Shown here piece after piece: positions 59,238 through 64,000 of a stretch of DNA of 64,000 bases; the stretch's first letter is position 1; each line of letters starts with the position of its first letter. The translations under genes were made by a program, and so were the position numbers. Location of the stretch: NCBI GenBank assembly GCA_015062055.1, contig SUVK01000005.1:1-64000 (forward strand), given 5' to 3'. The notes beneath the pieces are model-generated. The model searched no databases. It was not told the DNA's origin and worked only from the letters and a program-made list of their open reading frames with translations. The stretch comes from Akkermansiaceae bacterium. Its GTDB lineage: Bacteria; Verrucomicrobiota; Verrucomicrobiia; Verrucomicrobiales; Akkermansiaceae.

Positions 59238-60353
59238 TTATTCGTTGTTGTTATCTTGTAAATTCGGGTTCACGTGTTCGGTGTCATCATCGATGATGGC
59301 TGCTACCCAGTAAAGATCTTTTGAATTTTCTAAGGCTAACTTAGTGAGAACAGAAATTGGTACAGCCAAGAACATGCCTACCGGTCCCCATACCCAGCCC
59401 CACAGCAACACCGAAAGCAGCACTACAGAAGTAGCTATGCCAAACTGCTTGCCTAAGAAAATGGGTTCTATGCCGTTGCCTATCATGAAGTTGATTGCTA
59501 CGTAGCCTCCGGCCACGACAAACGCGTCTCCCCAGCTTCCGAAGAGTAAGGCCATGAGGATGGGGGGGATTGCTGCCACAATTGACCCAATGGTGGGTAT
59601 ATAGTTGAGAACATAGGCCACTACCCCCCAAAGGAAAGCAAAGGGAACATCCATGGCGGCGCACAGCCACCATGCCAATAACCCCGTGCAGGCACTGGCA
59701 ATCGTTTTGATGAACAGATAACGCTGAATGCCTTTCAACGCCGCAAAAATTTGTTTCTTCCCGTGTACACTGCTCGGTAATGAACGAAAGTTTTTAATGA
59801 ATAAGGGGGCTTCTCCCAGCAAAAACGTCATGAGTATGAGGATGAGCGTTGTGATGGACATGAAAGAAATGGCACTGGAGCCTATGGTTTGAGAAATGTT
59901 GACAATTTTCTCCATGCCTACGTAATCCTGCGGTGCGTTCATTATATGCTGAGCTTCTGTTCCTAATCCCCAGTTATCGAGCCATCCGACTACATCATTG
60001 AGCTTTTCTTTAAACTTGACGACGACTTCTCCCTGTAGTGTGCGTGCCATATCGGCTGCTAAGAATCGTATGAGCGTACCTACAGCAAAGATGATTCCTG
60101 CGTCTACTATCAGGGTGCAAATCACTGAAAACCAATGTGGGAAATGTGCTTTTTTGCGTAACAAATCTGTGATGGAGTAGCTGATAATGGCCAAGAACGC
60201 GGCTAACATTATCGGTATCAGTAGGTCTCTCAATTCCCTTAACCCAATGAGTATGACAACGGCTGCTGCCAGCATAACGAGTATGCGGGTCCCGTTGGCA
60301 TTCCCGGATTTTCCTTCTACTCTTTTTTCCTGTTTATCGTCAAGCTCGAGCAT
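59238..60353 (-). CDS. AI-2E family permease
   Basis: A 371-residue membrane protein of the AI-2E (PerM/YdiK/TqsA) family. Two N-terminal helices (about 25-62), one at 75-95, a ~70-residue external helical region (QGEVVVKFKEKLNDVVGWLDNWG), then five C-terminal helices with the family signatures YVLNYIPTIGSIVAAIPPILMAL and GPVGMFLAVPISVLTKL. Members exchange diverse small molecules; some are Na+/H+ antiporters and one exports autoinducer 2. It ends in an acidic, Asn-rich tail. First gene of the lysA operon. Confidence 0.9.
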   Translation of the reverse strand: MLELDDKQEKRVEGKSGNANGTRILVMLAAAVVILIGLRELRDLLIPIMLAAFLAIISYSITDLLRKKAHFPHWFSVICTLIVDAGIIFAVGTLIRFLAADMARTLQGEVVVKFKEKLNDVVGWLDNWGLGTEAQHIMNAPQDYVGMEKIVNISQTIGSSAISFMSITTLILILMTFLLGEAPLFIKNFRSLPSSVHGKKQIFAALKGIQRYLFIKTIASACTGLLAWWLCAAMDVPFAFLWGVVAYVLNYIPTIGSIVAAIPPILMALLFGSWGDAFVVAGGYVAINFMIGNGIEPIFLGKQFGIATSVVLLSVLLWGWVWGPVGMFLAVPISVLTKLALENSKDLYWVAAIIDDDTEHVNPNLQDNNNE

Positions 60354-60443
60354 ACGGCGCGTATTCTACTCGTTTCACCCCGATTTTTCAAGTCCTAATA
60401 ACGCCATATCTCATCATTTATCATGAACGTTAAACACGGTGAA

Positions 60444-60473
60444 GGCCCCTCCGCTCAGCGAGTCGGAGGGGCC
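60444..60473 (-). terminator. terminator behind the glucan phosphorylase-like gene
   Basis: A perfect 10-bp GC-rich stem GGCCCCTCCG / CGGAGGGGCC with a 10-base loop, 24 bases past the stop at 60498. Confidence 0.7.
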
Positions 60474-60497
60474 TACGAAATTGAGCCGTCTGCTTGT

Positions 60498-62174
60498 TCA
60501 GGCGTTGTATACTTTGGTATAGTATTCGTCTGCCATGCGGTCCGAGTTGAACGCAGGAGAAATATCCTCCATGGCGTTGAATACGTGGTCTATCCAGCCG
60601 TCTTTATTGTCGTAGTACAGTGGCAGAACCTTGGTTTCCAAGATGCTGTAGAAGTTGTCGCGGTCGGAGCGGTCGCGTGCTTCGGGGGGCAGACCGGATT
60701 TTGCCTCGGGTATCATGAAGCAGTTTTCGCCATCTCGAGCAAACTCGCGCACCCAGCCATCATTGGTAGAGATGGTGAGCGAGCCGTTCATGGCTGCCGA
60801 CATGCCGGAGGTACCGGAGGCTTCGCGGGTGACCACGGGGTTATTCAACCAGATATCGGAGCCGTTTTTGAGCATGCGACTCAGGCCGAGCTCATAGCCG
60901 GTGAGAACAGCGCAACGCGGATATTTGTCGCTGAGTTTGTTGAGTTTGTTAAAGATGTCTACCGCTGCGAAGTCGGTGGGGTAGGGCTTGCCTGCCCATA
61001 TCATCTGCACGGGGCGGTTTGTTCTCTGCAGCATACGCTCAAACATGACCGGATTCTCGGTGATGAGTGCCGGGCGCTTGTAGGCGGCGAAACGACGTGC
61101 CCATACGATGGTGAGTGTGTCTTGGTCAAAAAGATGGCCGGTTTGTTCACCGACTACGCGGAAGAGCTCTTTCTTGAGGGCTCGCTTGCGATTTACGAAG
61201 GCGCGTTTATCGCGTGCGGCATAGGCCTCTGCCAATTCTGCGTCTTGCCAGTAGCTTAAGTTTTGAGCGTTGGTAACATGCGTGATGGGGCATATATCGC
61301 TGTAGCCCTGCCACATTTGGCGAGATACCTCGCCGTGCAGCTCTGATACACCGTTAGCTATGTGCGAAAGTCGCAGGGCCGCCAGTGTGTAGTTGAATGT
61401 TTGCTCATGCTGGTCAAGTTTAAGCATAGCGCGTACTTGATCCAAGGAGAGACCATCGAAGAATGAGAAATTAGACATCAGGTTGATATCCATCTTCTCA
61501 TTGCCGGCTTCTTCGGGGGTATGGGTGGTGAATACGAATCGCTTGCGTACTTCTTCTACATTGCCGCCATTGCGTGCCAACATGTTGAAGGCTGCGCCGA
61601 TGGAGTGTGCCTCATTCATGTGGTAAATCTCGGGCTCTACTCCAAGCTCTTCAAATAATCGGGCGCCACCTTGACCCAGTACAATGTATTGAGAGATGCG
61701 TGTCATCGGGTTAGAGTCATACAAACGCTGCGTAATCGAGCGGCTCACGGCATCGTTCTCGGGGACATCGGTGCTCAAGAAGAACATGGGTGCGGTGCCG
61801 AAGGTTTCGGGGCGCAGGTAGTATGCTTTTACCCACACGGGCGCATTGCAAATGTGGATGAGGAATTTGATGTTGTGGTCTTCCAGGAAACTGTATTCTT
61901 TGTGGCGGTACTGCACGGCCATTGACCCGTCTTCGGCGCGAATCTGATTGTAGTAGCCGTATGACCAAAGAATACCCACGCCAACGAGGTTTTGTCTCAA
62001 TGCGCCGGCTGAGCGCATGTGGGAGCCTGCAAGATAACCGAGGCCACCGGAGTAAATCTTGAACACGTTGTCAATGGCGTACTCCATGCAGAAGTAGGCT
62101 ACGGACTTGCTGTACTTGGGGTCTATCTCGTACGGGTGTGCGTACTGAGCCGGAAGAAAAGAGGAGGTACTCAT
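60498..62174 (-). CDS. alpha-glucan (glycogen) phosphorylase-like protein, PLP lysine missing
   Basis: A 558-residue GT35-like protein, matching the short alpha-glucan phosphorylases (SKSVAYFCMEYAIDNVFKIYSGGLGYLAGSH, IYHMNEAHSIGAAFNML, VFTTHTPEEAGNEKM, WARRFAAYKRPALI, MIWAGKPYP). Normal members phosphorolyse glycogen to glucose-1-phosphate using PLP bound to a Lys in a GTxxMK motif. Here the segment reads EASGTSGMSAAMNG, so the Lys position is Ser459. The rest of the active-site framework is intact and the gene is not truncated, so the protein may bind PLP without a Schiff base, use another mechanism, or have changed role. ATG 62174 was chosen. No other glycogen gene is adjacent. Confidence 0.85.
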   Translation of the reverse strand: MSTSSFLPAQYAHPYEIDPKYSKSVAYFCMEYAIDNVFKIYSGGLGYLAGSHMRSAGALRQNLVGVGILWSYGYYNQIRAEDGSMAVQYRHKEYSFLEDHNIKFLIHICNAPVWVKAYYLRPETFGTAPMFFLSTDVPENDAVSRSITQRLYDSNPMTRISQYIVLGQGGARLFEELGVEPEIYHMNEAHSIGAAFNMLARNGGNVEEVRKRFVFTTHTPEEAGNEKMDINLMSNFSFFDGLSLDQVRAMLKLDQHEQTFNYTLAALRLSHIANGVSELHGEVSRQMWQGYSDICPITHVTNAQNLSYWQDAELAEAYAARDKRAFVNRKRALKKELFRVVGEQTGHLFDQDTLTIVWARRFAAYKRPALITENPVMFERMLQRTNRPVQMIWAGKPYPTDFAAVDIFNKLNKLSDKYPRCAVLTGYELGLSRMLKNGSDIWLNNPVVTREASGTSGMSAAMNGSLTISTNDGWVREFARDGENCFMIPEAKSGLPPEARDRSDRDNFYSILETKVLPLYYDNKDGWIDHVFNAMEDISPAFNSDRMADEYYTKVYNA

Positions 62175-62413
62175 CTTTTTGATTGTATTATGTGTATTAT
62201 GGTAAAGATTGCGATTTCCGCTCGGCATCTTACAGAATGCCATAGCTGAGATTCATTACCTTTATACACCATCTCCGTGAATCTGAAAAGAAAAAAATCT
62301 TACGGTGACGCAAAATTTACATACGCCTACCGGCTTCATCCTTTTTTTGATTGCATTGTTTTTGTTAGTGTGTTAACATACTCGTGCATTACGTTATTTA
62401 CCTACGGTTTCCT

Positions 62414-63097
62414 ATGAATAGGCATTCACTCTTCATTCTGTTTTCTTTGTTAAGCTCCATGGGCGTGTGTAGCTGTTGTCTGCAAAATACACCACAGTAT
62501 GATGCATCTGTTCATGGGCGCCCTGAGTCCGATTGGTATGCTGCAGAAAATGATATGTCTCATTTTTACCCGGTTCCCCTGCATCCGCAGGTGCGTCATC
62601 ATGAAGTGAACCATTTGCTGCAGAGCCCCGATGCTTTGGAGCGTAAACATGGTAGGAAATTGCAACATCTTATACAGGGGGTAGACGCAGCAGCCGCACT
62701 CCTGAGCCATTTGAGCCCCGCAGAAAAAGAAGCCTTAGCTCTGGCCTATTTGCATGAGTATGAGGTGTCGCTGGCACAACACCAAATAAGTACAGCCGCT
62801 CAGATATGCGATAAGGAAGAATACTTGAGAAGTGGCTCTTGTATCAGTAATTGGGATGGTATGCTCAACCGTGCCGTATCTCGTTTGACGCTAGAGCAAC
62901 AATCCATTCTTCATACAGATGGAGGCGTGGCCTTTATGGAAGGCTATGGCGGTTATATGTTACTGCGCTATGTGGCCTACAATCCGCAAGTAAATGCAGA
63001 AACTCGGCGAAAAGCACTTCGCATCGCTTCTTTTTGGGTAGATTGCTCCGATGGCGCCCTCAGTTACCGCGCAACATGGCTATGGAAAAGAAAATGA
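62414..63097 (+). CDS. hypothetical lipoprotein
   Basis: A 227-residue protein. The signal peptide is MNRHSLFILFSLLSSMGVCS, with a probable lipidation Cys at 21. The body is helical (LQSPDALERKHGRKLQHLIQGVDAAAALLSHLSPAEKEALALAYLHEYEVSLA), with the later YGGYMLLRYVAYNPQVNAETRRKALRIASFW. No family is recognised. ATG 62414 was chosen over an upstream in-frame start. It overlaps the next gene by 4 bases (ATGA), so they are coupled. Confidence 0.65.
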   Translation: MNRHSLFILFSLLSSMGVCSCCLQNTPQYDASVHGRPESDWYAAENDMSHFYPVPLHPQVRHHEVNHLLQSPDALERKHGRKLQHLIQGVDAAAALLSHLSPAEKEALALAYLHEYEVSLAQHQISTAAQICDKEEYLRSGSCISNWDGMLNRAVSRLTLEQQSILHTDGGVAFMEGYGGYMLLRYVAYNPQVNAETRRKALRIASFWVDCSDGALSYRATWLWKRK

Positions 63098-63714
63098 ACA
63101 ATAAACTCAACATAAATAGATATCTTATCTGTTTCTCGATTCTTTGTTTAGTATTTACATTTATTGGTAAATGCTATTTAGAGAATAGGAACGAGCGGAG
63201 GGCTCTGGAGCACCGGAAATACGAGGAAGATGTTAGAAAATCAATAGACGAAGCAATAAATGAAGCTCTGGTAGCCAGTGAGGCTCCCGGCGTGTCTGAT
63301 ACCGGTTTTCAAGATATCAAAAAGATGGTCTCGTTGTGTAAATGTGAGGCTTCTCAAAACCGGGCCGGAGATTGGATGCTGGTGATTGCTTTTAAGAATA
63401 TGACGGGCGAGTGCGTACATTTGGATATGTACAGTCACTCCGGTGTAGAGCAGGTTTACCCGCCTTGGATAACACTTGATGAAGAAAGCTCTGTGTTGCC
63501 GGGTCTTCCGGATTCTTTTACCATACCTGCGCATGAAACATTCACCATCTCATGCCCGTTACCCGCAGAATGTGTCACGTGGGTTTCGGATGGGAAGTCT
63601 TGCTCTTTCTCCTATACCGTTCAGCATTGGAAACTCGGTTCCCTCTCCGTAGATGGCGACGGCGATATGTGTAGCTTTTCTTCAGCGATAAGTTGTAAGC
63701 CCATCTCTGAGTAG
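63094..63714 (+). CDS. hypothetical membrane-anchored protein
   Basis: A 206-residue protein with one N-terminal membrane helix (about 10-28, YLICFSILCLVFTFIG), a charged helical linker (NERRALEHRKYEEDVRKSIDEAI) and a C-terminal beta-rich domain of ~125 residues with six Cys (KMVSLCKCEASQNRAGDWMLVIAFKNMTGECVHLDM, SCPLPAECVTWVSDGKSC). It resembles small periplasmic Ig-like domains, without a firm match. Coupled to the preceding lipoprotein. Confidence 0.65.
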   Translation: MNNKLNINRYLICFSILCLVFTFIGKCYLENRNERRALEHRKYEEDVRKSIDEAINEALVASEAPGVSDTGFQDIKKMVSLCKCEASQNRAGDWMLVIAFKNMTGECVHLDMYSHSGVEQVYPPWITLDEESSVLPGLPDSFTIPAHETFTISCPLPAECVTWVSDGKSCSFSYTVQHWKLGSLSVDGDGDMCSFSSAISCKPISE

Positions 63715-63725
63715 CCTCTTTTGCG

Positions 63726-63774
63726 AGCACATCGTGCAGATCGGAACCTTTGAGCACGATGTGCTGTTATTTTT
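63726..63774 (+). terminator. rho-independent terminator
   Basis: A 12-bp perfect stem AGCACATCGTGC / GCACGATGTGCT with a 16-base loop, then GTTATTTTT. It ends the small envelope-protein operon. Confidence 0.85.
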
Positions 63775-63780
63775 GCAGAT

Positions 63781-64000
63781 TTATGACTGCGAGGCAAATT
63801 GCTTTGCTGAGCCGAGGGTGTCGATGTGCTTGACCATTTCAAAGAGATTCATTTCACCTACTTCTTTTTGTGCGGCAAAGTGAAGAAATTCTTCGAGCGC
63901 GGTTGCTAATACGGTGGTGCGATTCTCGCACGCCAGCGTATTCATGGCACTTTCTAATCGATTTAACAACGACTCCGAACAACGAAATGTAACAGTTTTA
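63781..64000 (-). CDS. ribbon-helix-helix (CopG-like) protein, partial
   Basis: The gene enters from the right edge; only the last 72 residues are visible. KTVTFRCSESLLNRLESAMNTLACENRTTVLATALEEFL matches the strand-helix-helix pattern of CopG/Arc-type DNA-binding proteins. Members are antitoxins or plasmid/gene regulators. The start lies outside the window. Confidence 0.6.
   Translation of the reverse strand, partial: KTVTFRCSESLLNRLESAMNTLACENRTTVLATALEEFLHFAAQKEVGEMNLFEMVKHIDTLGSAKQFASQS

Overview
The window reads as chromosome of an Akkermansia-like verrucomicrobiote (family Akkermansiaceae). Four secreted proteins end in almost the same sorting signal, a PEP-CTERM-type tail reading [VI]PEP[AT]TATLSLLALxxLAxRR(R/H)R[RK]. 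The other support is a mosaic of polysaccharide- and fucose-related enzymes, few clear Shine-Dalgarno sequences, and small families of secreted ankyrin proteins. The species call is an inference from protein style; no rRNA or marker gene is present.

Layout. 0.2-4.3 kb: a tyrosine recombinase, two PEP-CTERM proteins and tRNA-Ala(GGC). 4.4-9.7 kb: a membrane protein and a very large secreted M16 metallopeptidase split into two frames by a one-base shift; its C-terminal part looks like a caspase/gingipain-type domain. 9.8-17.4 kb: an accessory island directly behind tRNA-Ile2(CAU). It carries two defence-type operons, an AbiL-like ATPase/RloB pair followed by a SIR2-domain protein, and an adenine methylase/putative restriction enzyme/Ser-Thr kinase trio. 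Each operon is preceded by a copy of the same ~197-bp sequence, the first copy beginning at the last bases of the tRNA. A third, decayed copy lies between them, and a 17-bp sequence recurs behind each operon. This looks like a cassette hotspot and is the most interesting region here.

17.4-19 kb: thiE and a THI4-type thiazole synthase, divergent. 19.2-29.2 kb: a surface-protein block with a 1395-residue PEP-CTERM adhesin-like protein, a 222-residue PEP-CTERM protein and a 1373-residue autotransporter. Just behind the adhesin hairpin is a ~550-base structured stretch that resembles an ORF-less group II intron. 29.3-35.2 kb: glutamate decarboxylase, a secreted unknown, rimO and a UvrD/PcrA-type helicase.

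35.3-43.4 kb: a long tightly packed leftward gene string (Bax-inhibitor-like membrane protein, KhpB-like RNA-binding protein, a secreted unknown, GH36 alpha-galactosidase, HrpB helicase, two secreted proteins). 43.5-51.3 kb: a thioredoxin-fold protein with a lipoprotein, lactaldehyde reductase fucO with a near-consensus promoter that suggests a leaderless message, and three exported or membrane proteins, two with ankyrin repeats. 51.4-56.5 kb: an operon of an ABCG-like transporter, a membrane-anchored protein, a large secreted TPR-like protein and gluQRS. 56.6-62.2 kb: beta-CASP nuclease, lysA and an AI-2E-family permease in one operon, then an alpha-glucan phosphorylase-like protein whose PLP-binding lysine is replaced by serine. 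62.4-64 kb: two small envelope proteins and the edge of a ribbon-helix-helix protein.

Motif positions and hairpins were read by eye. Family names rest on recognised motifs, not on searches.
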